Part shown: positions 55,345 to 64,000 of the stretch, one piece after another | Layout: the number at the start of each line of letters is the position of its first letter | How positions within the stretch are numbered: the stretch's first letter is position 1 | Source of the DNA: Rhineura floridana | Taxonomy: Eukaryota; Chordata; Lepidosauria; Squamata; Rhineuridae | NCBI RefSeq assembly: GCF_030035675.1 | Contig: NC_084484.1 | Location: 182,627,434-182,691,433 of the forward strand | DNA: 64,000 nucleotides | Direction: 5' to 3' | The notes under the pieces: model-generated | What the model was told of the DNA's origin: nothing | The model's input: only the letters and a program-made list of their open reading frames with translations | The model's database searches: none | Made by a program: the position numbers and the translations under genes

Positions 55345-55620
55345 CTGCAATGTTTATTATTTATTTATTTGTTTATTATTTGATTTATATCCCGACCTTC
55401 CTCCCAGCAGGAGCCCAGGGCGGCAAACAGAATGTTCCTGTAAGCTGCAATGTATTGCTGGACTACAACTCCCTTCATTTTTCACAATAACACTGTTCTT
55501 TAACCTTGGGTCCTCAGATGTTCTTGGATGACAACTCCCATCATCCCCAACCAGTTTAGCCACTGGTCAAGTGATCATGGGAGTTGTAGTCAAACAACAT
55601 CTGGGGGCTCAAAGTTGAAG
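55345..55620. mobile_element. L2 tail (antisense) and palindromic MITE
   Basis: 55345-55430 is the complement of the L2 tail (CCTCCCAGCAGGAGCCCAGG). 55498-55620 is a diverged hAT-like palindrome (GGTCCTCAGATGTTCTTGGA to CAACATCTGGGGGCTC). Confidence 0.6.
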
Positions 55621-56489
55621 AACACTGGAGAGCAGCAAGGTGGGGGAGGTGTATTAAAGGATGAGTAACAAAAGGTAGATCTTGGCCAGGATCCAAAGAA
55701 CGCTGAAATGAGCTCCATGAGGTTTATGGGGCACAGATACTTGTTTCTCAAGCAGCAGATGTCTCTCTCCCCCACTCCAACGTCTGCCACTTGCACGTGT
55801 GAAATGGCCAACTGCGTTTCGGATGTCTCCTCAGTTTTAAAAGCAGCATGCTGAATTGCATTTGAGGGTGATGGCACAGTTGGCTGTTTCACAGAAATAA
55901 AGTCCAAAAACAAATCCACTAGATTAGATCAAACTTCTCTAAACCCAGGCAGATCTTTGGATCTTGGCCATTGTTAATATATTTAAATTGTACATCAGCT
56001 CATTCTTCCTTTGGTATCTCTAAAAAAGGGGGGAGGAACCTGTGTTGAAGTTTGGGCAAATTTATTTAAATATATTTGGTTCAATTAACCCACGCTGTTA
56101 GTATAGCGTACTTGTTAGAGACGCTGTTTGAGACAGTATGCTGATGGCCTGTTTGATGGGGAGGTTTCTGCTGTTGAACGGTTGTTTTTGGGTGTGTGTG
56201 CGTGTCTTAACGCGTTCTTGAATTGGTTTTATTGGAATGTACTGTTTTGCTTTTGTGCTATACTGTTTGGCTCTTAATCTGTTTAAGTCACTTAAAGGCT
56301 TCTCTGTAGTAAGCGACAAACAAGTCAAATTAATAATGTCAACCGTGGTTGGTCCATAAGCATCTTCCCAGAGGCATCTGGCTGGCCTCTGTGAAATCAG
56401 GATGCTGGGGTAGGTGAGCTTTTGGCCAGGCTCTTTTTATGATTATAAAGAGAAGGCTACAATTTGCTGTCTTAGTTGCCATCGCTGCT
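55621..56489. other. Mostly unassigned intron sequence
   Basis: Unique DNA to about 56340, then a degraded CR1 tail near 56360-56440 (GGCATCTGGCTGGCC). Confidence 0.4.
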
Positions 56490-56785
56490 CTTTTCGGCAC
56501 CTTTTGAAGACTTTCCTCTTTCAACAAACCTTTTAAGTTGAAACCTATCACAGTCTGCGTCTGTGTTAGAATTGCTTTTTAATAAGTTTTTTTATATGTT
56601 TTTAACCCTTTAAAAAAAGATGTTTTAAAGCTTTTTAAAAATGTTTTTAACATTGTTTTGTTTTAATGTATTTTAAGTTCTGTTTTATGATGTTTTAGAG
56701 TGTTTTTAGTGGTTTTGTTTGCCGCCCTGGGCTCCTGCTGGGAGGAAGGGCGGGATATAAATCAAATAATAAATCAAATAATAAG
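56490..56785 (+). mobile_element. L2 LINE 3' end
   Basis: TTTCGGCACCTTTTGAAGAC, CTTTCAACAAACCTTTTAAG, then the 3' UTR to GGGAGGAAGGGCGGGATATA. Confidence 0.8.
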
Positions 56786-56793
56786 ACTTATGT

Positions 56794-57090
56794 CAGGGGG
56801 GGAATCTCAGGCCCAGGGGCCAAATGTGGCCCTTAGGCCTCTCTGTTTGGCCCTCGGAACTCTCCCCAGGCGACACCCAGAGCGTTTCTGCCTGTCTGGA
56901 CAGTGTCCTTGCGTTCTTGCTTCTCTGGAAGTGTGTGAGCGTATGTAGAAACTAGCCTACTATACAGAGGTAAAAATTATTGCGCCACCCACTTTTTGCC
57001 TTTGGCCCCAACCGCCACTGGCATGTGGCCCTCAGAAGGTTGCCCAGAAGGGAATGTGGCCCTTGGACTGAAAATGGTTCCCCTCCCCTG
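56794..57090. mobile_element. Non-autonomous hAT-like element with 8-bp TSD
   Basis: Starts CAGGGGGGGGAATCTCAGGC and ends CCCCTCCCCTG. Flanks ACTTATGT (56786-56793) and GCTTATGT (57091-57098), 7 of 8 alike. Opposite orientation to 16452-16745. Confidence 0.85.
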
Positions 57091-57189
57091 GCTTATGTGA
57101 TATGACTGGAAATGAAGAAAAGCCAGGTGAGCAGAGGAACTTCAGCTGCTCAGCAAAACACAAGGGAACCTTTTGCATTTTGGCTCTTT

Positions 57190-57285
57190 CCCACCTCTTT
57201 CCCACAGCATGCTGGCTGGGGCTGATGGGAGTTCTAGTCCAAAGCATCTGGAGGGCGCCAAGTTGGCAGAGGCTGGTGTGGAAGA
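57190..57285. mobile_element. Half of a palindromic MITE
   Basis: GGGCTGATGGGAGTTCTAGT and GGAGGGCGCCAAGTTGG are one arm of the 48.2-kb family. 57286-57417 is unassigned. Confidence 0.5.
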
Positions 57286-57417
57286 TCACTGTGTCCCTTT
57301 GTGATGGGACCTGGCAGCTTTCTTGCCTCCATGCCTCAGAAGAGTTGAAACAACCCCCCCCACCAACCCCTTCTTCAGGTGAGGCATCCGCATGGCAGTT
57401 TTGGCTGTGGCCTGACA

Positions 57418-57862
57418 TAGAATCATAGAATAGTTGAGTTGGAAGGGGCCTACAAGGCCATCAGGTCCAACCCTCTGTTCAATGCAGGAATCCAAGTCAC
57501 AGCATTCCTGACAGATGGCTGTCAGCTGCCTCTTGAATGCCTCCAGTGTCGGAGAGCCCACTACCTCTAATTGATTCCATTGTTGTATGGCTCTAACAGT
57601 TAGGAAGTTTTTCCTGATGTTCAGTCGAAATCTGGCTTCCTGCAACTTGAGCCCATTATTCCGTGTCCTGCACTCTGGGACGATCGAGAAGAAATCCTGG
57701 ACCTTCTCTGTGTGACAATCTTTCAAGCACTTGAAGAGTGCTATCATATCTCCCCTCAGTCTTCTCTTCTCCGGGCTAAACATGCCCAGTTCTTTTAGTC
57801 TCTCCTCATAGGGCTTTGTTTCCAGTCCCCTGATCATCCTTGTTGCCCTCCTCTGAACAGTG
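57418..57862 (-). mobile_element. CR1 LINE 3' end, antisense
   Basis: The minus-strand frame reads RRATRMIRGLETKPYEERLKE and MFSPEKRRLRGDMIALFKC; the + strand begins ATAGAATCATAGAATAG. Truncated at 57862. Confidence 0.9.
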
Positions 57863-58499
57863 CCTGTGCCCAATATTTAAAACAAAAATAAATAAATGAA
57901 TAAATATATTTCCTCTCTTCTCCTTCTCCCCCCCCCCCCGATTCTTCCTTATAAAGCCTGGAGTTTGCTCCCGGGGGGGGGGCTGTTTCTTGGGCTCTTT
58001 CAGTTGCCATGGTGAAAAATGAGCAAGGCAGTTTCAAAGGCAACAGCTACAGTAAATGAAGGCTGCAAGACATCCTCTATAAATAGAGCAGTTTTTGCTT
58101 TTTTGTCTTTGGGAATTGCAAAATGCCCGAAAAGAGAGGCGGCGGCTGAAAGGACTGCAATTGGTGTTAAAACATTTAAATCCCCAAATATTTTTGTGAC
58201 TTCAAATTTACACCACCCCCCAAATTTGCTTTGTTCTGCTGCAGATCTTCCTTGTATGCATGGTGCAAGGAAGTTGCTGAGACCGTTGGAATCCATTGTA
58301 GTTAGATTTTGTGGTTGCCACCTTCCCACCCAGCCCCCACCCAGCCTCCTGTTCCTGCGCCTTTAACAGCACATTGACTTGCAGACATTAGCAGGTGAAA
58401 AGCCTCACTGCCAAATTTTGTGCCAATCAAGTCACTCTTCAAGGCAGAGCAGTGGGCCAGGCCTGTTTATCCCTGGTCAGTTGGCAATTGTACAAGATG
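57863..58499. other. Unique stretch, candidate intronic enhancer
   Basis: Apart from a C run near 57935 and a G run near 57975, no repeat recognised. Between 58000 and 58400 it holds an X-box-like GTTGCCATGGTGAA (58003-58016), CTATAAATAG at 58077-58086 (exact MEF2 consensus, also TATA-like) and an AATTGCAAAAT (C/EBP-like). Function is only inferred from this clustering. Confidence 0.3.
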
Positions 58500-58870
58500 T
58501 AATGATGGCCACTAGTTCAGATAGCAAGGCCAAAAGGGTGAGATAGATTCATAGAGGAGGGGAAGTCTACTCAACAGCTAAATAAAGCCTCCATTTACAG
58601 AGGCAGTCTACCCTCTGAATATCAGCTGTTGGGGGCAAACACAGAGGAGGGGTTTGTTGCCTCCATGCCCAGCTTGTGGGCTTTCCAGAGGCATCTGATG
58701 GGACCAGTGTTGGATACAAGATGCCAGGCTAGCTGGTTCTGATCCAGAAGGCTAATGCTGCATGGGCCTGTAACTCAAAGGGCGAACCCGTGTCTTGCAT
58801 GTAGAAGGTTGTATGTTCAGTCTTTGGTCTTTCCAGCCTTGGAGATTTGCTGCAAGTCAAAGCAGTCAGT
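58500..58870 (+). mobile_element. CR1 3' tail and tRNA-Ala-like SINE, both degraded
   Basis: 58500-58760 follows CR1 3' UTR order (GGCATCTGATGGGACC, GATGCCAGGCTAGCTGG). 58765-58870 resembles the SINE head (GCATGTAGAAGGTTGTATG). 58871-59098 is unassigned. Confidence 0.45.
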
Positions 58871-59098
58871 ACTGGATTAAAAGACAACTGGTTGCATGGC
58901 TCAGAAGAGAACTGCTGCCAGCTGAACCAGCTCAGCCTTGGAGGGCACCAGGTTAGGCAGGGGGGTGTTTTAGCGAGTGACTAAAGTACTGACTAACCAA
59001 TTTAAGGATTACAGCCCTTAGATAAAAGCTTTCATAAAAGCGTCCACACACTCCATCTTGAGTGGTATCTTTGTTTGCACTCATATATGTTCAAGAGG

Positions 59099-59320
59099 AG
59101 AGCCAGTGTGGTGAAGTGGTTAAGGTGTTGGACTAGGACCTGGGAGACCAGGGTTGGAATCCCCACACAGCCGTGAAGCTCACTGGGTGACCTTGGGCCA
59201 GTCACTGCCTCTCAGAGGAAGGTAATGGTAAACCACCTCTGAATACTGCTTACCGTGAAAACACTGTTCGTAGGGTCGCCATAAGTCAGGATTTACTTGA
59301 AGGCAGCCCATTTCATTTTT
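59099..59320 (+). mobile_element. Sauria-type SINE with target duplication
   Basis: AGAGCCAGTGTGGTGAAGTG head, B box GGTTGGAATCCCC, body and tail as usual. ATGTTCAA at 59087-59094 recurs at 59322-59329. Confidence 0.9.
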
Positions 59321-59984
59321 CATGTTCAAAAGATGCTGTTTCAAATCTTTACATGTAAGATACTTGTCAGCTTTTTCTTCTGATTTTCAGAGGGGATGGT
59401 GGCAGTCTAGATTGGGGTGGGCAGACTCAGAACTTAATGGCCATTCCTCACCAAAGTCCAGCATTGCGTGGCTTTCTTCGTTTCAGCACCCTAAATTATG
59501 CTGGAGAAGCCATTTTCCTGCTGCTGTTGTGAATTCCTTGCTGATCCACTGCAACTCACCCAGAGATCCGTTTTGCCTGTCCTTGGCCTAGATGGACCAA
59601 CTTGGTCTGATTCAGTAGCCCCTACTAGTAACTGAGATGCTGGTCCCTTTTAGACTGGTGTTTTTCTGCAGGTGTATTCTCATGTCATTGACACAATAAT
59701 GGTGCATTAGTGGTGGATTTATCCTGGACTGTCCACACATCATTCTACTTTATTGGTTGTTCTCTGATACTTCCCCAGTGTTACTACATTATTGCTGTGT
59801 GGAGGGACACTCTTGCGCTAGAGTGCAACAAAAGTGGGACAAAAATAAAACCAGAACATTTGTGGTATAAAAAGTACAGGATTTCAGCAGGAAGTTACGG
59901 GCAACAAAGCAGTATGTCCACTCTGAAATTTTTGCGGGCACATACAGTACTGAAAGCAGGATTGCATATAACAACACCAATATT
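59321..59984. other. Unassigned intron sequence
   Basis: No recognised gene or repeat. Confidence 0.45.
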
Positions 59985-61367
59985 TATTTATTTATTTAAT
60001 TTGTATCCCGCTCTTCCTCCCAGCAGGAGCCCAGGGTGGCAAACAAAGCACCAAAAAACATTAAAACTTCATAAAAACAGATCTTAAAATACATTAATAC
60101 AAAACAGCATTAAAAACAATTTAAAAAAACAACCTTAAAAAAGGGTTAAAAACATTATTAAAAAACATATTAAACAATTCTAACACAGACGCAGACCGGG
60201 ATAGGTCTCAACTTAAAAGGCTTGTTGGAAGAGGAGTCTTCAAAAGGTGCCGAAAAGATAGCAGAGATGGCGCCTGCCTGATATTCAAAGGGAGGGAATT
60301 CCACAGAGTAGGTGCCGCCACACTAAAGGTCCGCTTCCTATGTTGTGCAGAACGAACCTCCTGATGAGAAGGTATCTGCAGGAGGCCCTCACCTGCAGAG
60401 CGCAGTGATCGACTGGGCATATAAGGGGTGAGACGGTCTTTCAGGTATCCTGGTCCCAAGCTGTACAGGGCTTTGTACGCCAAAACTAGAACCTTGAACT
60501 TGGCCCGGTAGCAAATGGGCAGCCAGTGCAATTCTTTCCACAGCGCGGTGACATGTTGGCGATACCCGGCCCCAGTGAGCAGTCTCGCCGCCGCATTTTG
60601 CACCAGCTGTAGCTTCCGGACCATCCTCAAGGGCAGCCCCACATAGAGCGCATTACAGTAATCCAGCCTAGAGGTTACCAGTGCGTGGACAAGAGTAGTC
60701 AGGCTATCCCAGTCCAGAAACAGCAGCAGCTGTCTCACTAGCCGAAGCTGGTAAAAGGCACTCCTAGCCACTGAGGTCACCTGGGCCTCTAGCGGCAAAG
60801 ATGGATCCAGGAGCACCCCCAGGCTACGGACCTGCTCTTTCAGAGGGAGTACGACCCCATCCAAAGCAGGCAACTGACCAATTATCCGAACTCGGGAACC
60901 ACCAACCCACAGCTCCTCCGTCTTGCTAGGATTCAGACTCAGTTTATTGGCCCTCATCCAGCCCACCACCGAGTCCAGGCAGCAGTCCAGGGTTTGCACG
61001 GCCTCTCCCGATTCAGATGTTACAGAGAAATAGAGCTGGGTATCATCAGCATACTGCTGACACCTTGCCCCAAAGCTCCTGATAACTGCTCCCAAGGGCT
61101 TCATATAGATGTTAAACAGCATGGGGGACAAGATGGTACCCTGCGGCACCCCACAGCACAGATGCCAGGGGGCCGAAAGACAGTCACCCAATGCTATTCT
61201 CTGAGAACGACCCTGGAGATAGAATCGGAACCACTGTAAAACAGTGCCTCCAATATCTGTCTCACCGAGTCGGCTCAGAAGGATACCATGGTCAATGGTA
61301 TCAAAAGCCGCTGAGAGATCAAGTAAGAATAACAGGGTCACACTCCCCCTGTCCTTCTCCCAATACC
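59985..61367 (-). mobile_element. L2 LINE, 3' 1.4 kb, antisense, young
   Basis: The tail begins at 59985 (CCTCCCAGCAGGAGCCCAGG on +). Coding runs to about 61367, where it is 5'-truncated at the start of the RT palm. The RT frame is uninterrupted, unlike the other L2 pieces. Confidence 0.9.
60208..61341 (-). pseudogene. L2 reverse transcriptase, C-terminal 377 codons
   Basis: Open frame from the RT palm to the end: motif A LDLSAAFDTIDH (7-18), GVPQGTILSPMLF (64-76), motif C YADDTQLY (97-104) intact, thumb, then the conserved HWLPICYRAKFKVLVLAYKA and a C-terminal PTLWNSLPLN. The endonuclease, RT fingers and ORF1 are absent through 5' truncation, so it cannot move itself. The lack of stops suggests recent insertion. 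L2-clade assignment rests on these motifs; a neighbouring clade cannot be excluded. Confidence 0.85.
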
Positions 61368-61667
61368 ATCATGAGCACAAGCCATCATGAATGCACAATA
61401 AAAAGGATGTCTGGAAGAGGGTCCCTAAATTCTAATGAATAAGTGTGAGGAGGAGTGATCGTGATTGACACCCCTTCTCTCTGTGTGTGTTCACAGAATG
61501 TAGTTTTTGAACACCTGGAAGAAGAAAGTGCAAAGCAGCATCATTTGCTCCTGGTTCCTCTAATCAAGATATGCCGATGTTTTGGATCATGCTGGGTTCT
61601 TCCCAGTGCAAAATGGGAAGGGGAAGGCGGAAATAACAATCCTGACCCACCTTAAAGGGTTGTTTTT
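61368..61667. other. Unassigned intron sequence
   Basis: Nothing recognised. Confidence 0.4.
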
Positions 61668-61775
61668 TTGTTTTGTTATGTGCCTTCAAGTCGATTACGA
61701 CTTATGGCAACCCTATGAATCAGCGAGCTCCAAAAGCATCTGTCATGAACCACCCTGCTCAGATCTGTCGGGATT
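61668..61775 (-). mobile_element. RTE-BovB LINE 3' tail, antisense
   Basis: GTTATGTGCCTTCAAGTCGA to GAACCACCCTGCTCAGATC. 61776-62499 is otherwise unassigned, with a possible SINE B-box fragment near 62118. Confidence 0.8.
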
Positions 61776-62499
61776 TCTTAATGCACAGATCATTGTCCAT
61801 GGATCACTGAAATAATAACACGCATGGTCAAACACTCAAAACTGTAACATGTTACCTACTAAGATTAATTGTTACTAATTACTGCCAGTTATTGAACTCC
61901 TGTGTTTTGTCTTCCTTCCCTTCCCGCTTAATGGCTTATGCAGCTTTGCAGATGAAGGAGGTGCAAAAATGTTCTGTATGTTTTAGGCTGTGCAGATGTT
62001 AAGCTGCAACAGAAATAGATGTGTTCAGACGCTTAATTCATGGTTCAGCTAAACACTTTGTGTATGCATGAACATATGCGTTGCACGGACATGTGTGTCA
62101 GCAGCACACTGGGGAGACCAGAGTTCAAATCCCCATTCCCCCATGAAACTTGTAGTATGATGTGGAGCCAATCACTGGTTTATTTGCACCCAGTGCTAAG
62201 CCAAACTGTGGCTTAGTGTGAACAAGTAAGAGTGCTGGTGCACAGTTAGAAAATCTCTGCCACCAAGATGTGGCTTGACTTAGCATTACATCCCAACCCA
62301 GCCTTGGGCTTTGTTGTCCCCAGAGCACAAGCCATAAAGCAAGTACATTGGTGATAGCCTGTGGTTTTTTGGAGCATGCAAACCATGAGCTCAGATTCAG
62401 ACCCTGGCTTGGATCCCAGAAATGCAGAAGGAGAAAAGTGGTCAGTTTTTTAACTGCACCAGCAACCTTCACACTGAGCCAGTGTTTGGCTTAGTGTTA

Positions 62500-62680
62500 A
62501 GTGTGAACCAGTCCTTTACCTCTTAGCCTAACTAAGGAGCTACGGATCAGGAAGTCCCCAGTACTAATCTCGCTGCCACTGTGGCCTTAGGCAAGCCGCT
62601 CTTTCTTAGCCTCAGTCCTCTTCTCAATAGTATGCCACCCTGGGCTCCTACTGGGAGGAAGGGTGGGAAACAATAATAAT
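62500..62680 (+). mobile_element. MIR/CORE-SINE-like fragment and L2 tail
   Basis: GGCCTTAGGCAAGCCGCTC and TTAGCCTCAGTCCTC follow the MIR core. Next comes an L2 tail (GGGCTCCTACTGGGAGGAAG). Confidence 0.4.
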
Positions 62681-62687
62681 GAAAAAT

Positions 62688-63069
62688 GAAATGGACTGCC
62701 TTCAAGTTGATCCTGAGTTATGGCGACCCTATGAATAGGGTTTTCATGGTAAGCGGTATTCAGAGGGGGTTGACCATTGCCTCCCTCTGAAGCTAGTCCT
62801 TCCCAGCTGGCTAGGGCCTGCTCAGCTTGCCACAGCTGCACAGCCAGCCCCTTCCTTGTCTGCAGCTGCCAGCCGGGGGCAACTGGGCTCCTTGGGACTA
62901 TGCAGCTTGCCCACGGCTGCACAGGTGGCAGGGCACGTAACCCCTGAGCCACTCCCTGTGGGGGTGATCTTTAGCTGGCCCTTGATGCCCAGGAGACACG
63001 AGTGGGGATTTGAACTCACAGACTCTGGACTCCCAGCCAGGCTCTCCTCCCCACTGTGCTATACCAGCT

Positions 63070-63072
<3 letters not shown>
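62688..63072 (-). mobile_element. Long-bodied Sauria-type SINE, copy 2, antisense
   Basis: BovB-like tail at 62690-62790, then the extra GC-rich body (complement of GTGGCTCAGGGGTTACG, CCGTGGGCAAGCTGC), then B box (complement of TTTGAACTCACAG) and A-box region near 63055-63070. Includes the tRNA-like head missing from copy 1. Confidence 0.8.

Positions 63073-63126
<54 letters not shown>
63072..63126. repeat. (AAT)n microsatellite
   Basis: About 18 TAA units directly beside the SINE head. Confidence 0.95.
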
Positions 63127-63127
<1 letters not shown>

Positions 63128-63231
63128 TGGAAGATGATAGTACTGATTTACCTTGCAGGGCTGTTTGATAGGATTCTATCAAAGTAATGCACGTGGAGTG
63201 CTTTGAACACTTGAAAGGGGCTATACAAGTG

Positions 63232-63485
63232 GACTTCCGGGAAGGGTGACTTCGCTTGTGCCTGCTTTTGGGACGGGCTCCCGCCTCAAAAGAAGCTTAT
63301 TCAGATATAAATCAGTCAGAACATTTTTATTTTTGACTGATGAAATTTCTCCCGGGCAGGGAGAAACGTAGAGATCAACCTCAAAAGCCTGTTTTTGTTG
63401 GGAGGACTGGATTTCATTAATTTATGAGATAAGGTCCAGCCAACAATGCCGGACGGACTTCCGAACAAGCTCTATCTGTTTAAGC
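63232..63485 (+). mobile_element. 254-bp insert with perfect 19-bp TSD
   Basis: GAAAGGGGCTATACAAGTG occurs at 63213-63231 and 63486-63504 without mismatch. Between them lie 254 bases starting GACTTCCGGGAAGGGTGACT and ending CTATCTGTTTAAGC, with no poly-A tail, no terminal inverted repeat and no long frame. A long TSD suggests LINE-type target priming; a LINE 5'-UTR fragment (possibly L1) is my guess. Confidence 0.7.
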
Positions 63486-63589
63486 GAAAGGGGCTATACA
63501 AGTGTGAAGTATTTTTAGAAATAACAATTAACTTAACTCGCACAAAATTGCTGCAAGGCTAAACCGTGTGTGTGCTTGTGTGTGTTGGG

Positions 63590-63790
63590 GGAAGGGCATT
63601 AGCTCAGTGGCTGAGCATCCCTCTTGCATGCAGAAGGTCCCAAGTTCAGTCCCCAGCATCTCCAGGTAGGGCTGGAAGAAAGCCTTGCCTGAAGCCCTGG
63701 AAAGCCGCTGCCAGTCAGTGTAGACAATACTGAGCTAGATGGACCAGTGATTTGACTCGGTATAAGCCTGCTTCCTACATTCCTGTGTGT
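63590..63790 (+). mobile_element. tRNA-Ala-like SINE, best copy
   Basis: Head TTAGCTCAGTGGCTGAGCAT (A box) and AAGTTCAGTCCCC (B box), body CTCCAGGTAGGGCTGGAAGA, GCCGCTGCCAGTCAGTGTAG, tail GACTCGGTATAAGCCTGCTT. Complete apart from the terminal repeat. Confidence 0.8.
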
Positions 63791-63900
63791 TCGTGTTATG
63801 TCAGCCTCAGCCCTTAGGAGGAAGGATGGAATGAAAATTATTATGTTTATGATTTACCTTACCGAGAAACAATGACAGTGACAACTTCCAGAGGAACAGT

Positions 63901-64000
63901 TTGTTGTTGTTGTTATGTGCCTTCAAGTCGAGTACGACTTATGGCGACCCTATGAATCAGCGACCTCCAGTAGCATCTGTCATGAACCACCCTGTTCATA
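63901..64000 (-). mobile_element. RTE-BovB LINE 3' end, antisense, cut by window edge
   Basis: GTTATGTGCCTTCAAGTCGA onward; continues past the window. Confidence 0.85.

Larger units (their letters stand above)
8008..64000 (+). other. ARHGEF17: ARHGEF17 intron 1 (5' part)
   Basis: No sequence matching the next conserved exon (DMRKHVAMTLLDTEQ..) was found to the window end, so all of this is interpreted as the first intron. It is packed with LINEs, SINEs and small DNA elements listed separately. A 30-nt candidate microexon lies at 34716-34745. Confidence 0.8.

Overview
The window is vertebrate nuclear DNA, most likely from a squamate reptile (lizard or snake). The reason is its repeat mix: CR1 and L2 LINEs, RTE-BovB LINEs, Sauria-type tRNA SINEs with a BovB-like tail, a tRNA-Ala-like SINE, a 5S-rRNA-derived SINE, L1 pieces and many small hAT-like palindromic elements.

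Only one host gene is recognised. Positions 4114-8007 (+) are the very large first coding exon of ARHGEF17 (TEM4, a Rho guanine-nucleotide exchange factor). It encodes about 1,298 residues of the disordered N-terminal region and ends in phase 0 at a consensus splice donor. It sits in a GC- and CpG-rich block that begins near 3.5 kb and holds the presumed promoter, 5' UTR and two or more short upstream ORFs. The catalytic DH domain and everything after it would lie on later exons; none of these is seen, so 8008-64000 is read as the 5' part of a first intron longer than 55.9 kb.

Layout. 1-3.4 kb: intergenic repeats and unassigned DNA. 3.4-8 kb: promoter, 5' UTR and exon 1. 8-26 kb: intron with a 131-bp tandem repeat (10.5 kb), CR1, L2, SINE and hAT copies, a local duplication (18.3/19.4 kb), an inverted SINE pair (20.7/22.3 kb) and a foldback element (22.7-23.25 kb). 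26-30.65 kb: a long CR1 LINE with both ORFs open but a damaged catalytic motif. 33.5-34.6 kb: an internally deleted BovB, followed by an island of unique sequence with a candidate 30-nt in-frame microexon at 34716-34745. 35-49 kb: repeats with unique islands, one carrying a palindromic RFX-type X-box. 49.6-53.2 kb: a three-layer nest, CR1 inside a solo LTR inside an L2. 54-55.3 kb: L1 inside a CR1. 58 kb: a unique stretch with MEF2/TATA-like and X-box-like motifs. 60-61.4 kb: a young-looking L2 with an open RT frame. 62.7-64 kb: a long-bodied SINE, a 254-bp insert with a perfect 19-bp target duplication, and BovB.

Apart from ARHGEF17, every protein-like frame that could be assigned belongs to a LINE. 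The remaining frames look like chance frames or shadows of exon 1. No tRNA gene, rRNA gene or CRISPR array is present; the tRNA-like and 5S-like segments are SINE heads. Family names come from recognition, not from a database search, and most repeat edges are good to about 10-30 bases unless a target-site duplication is given.
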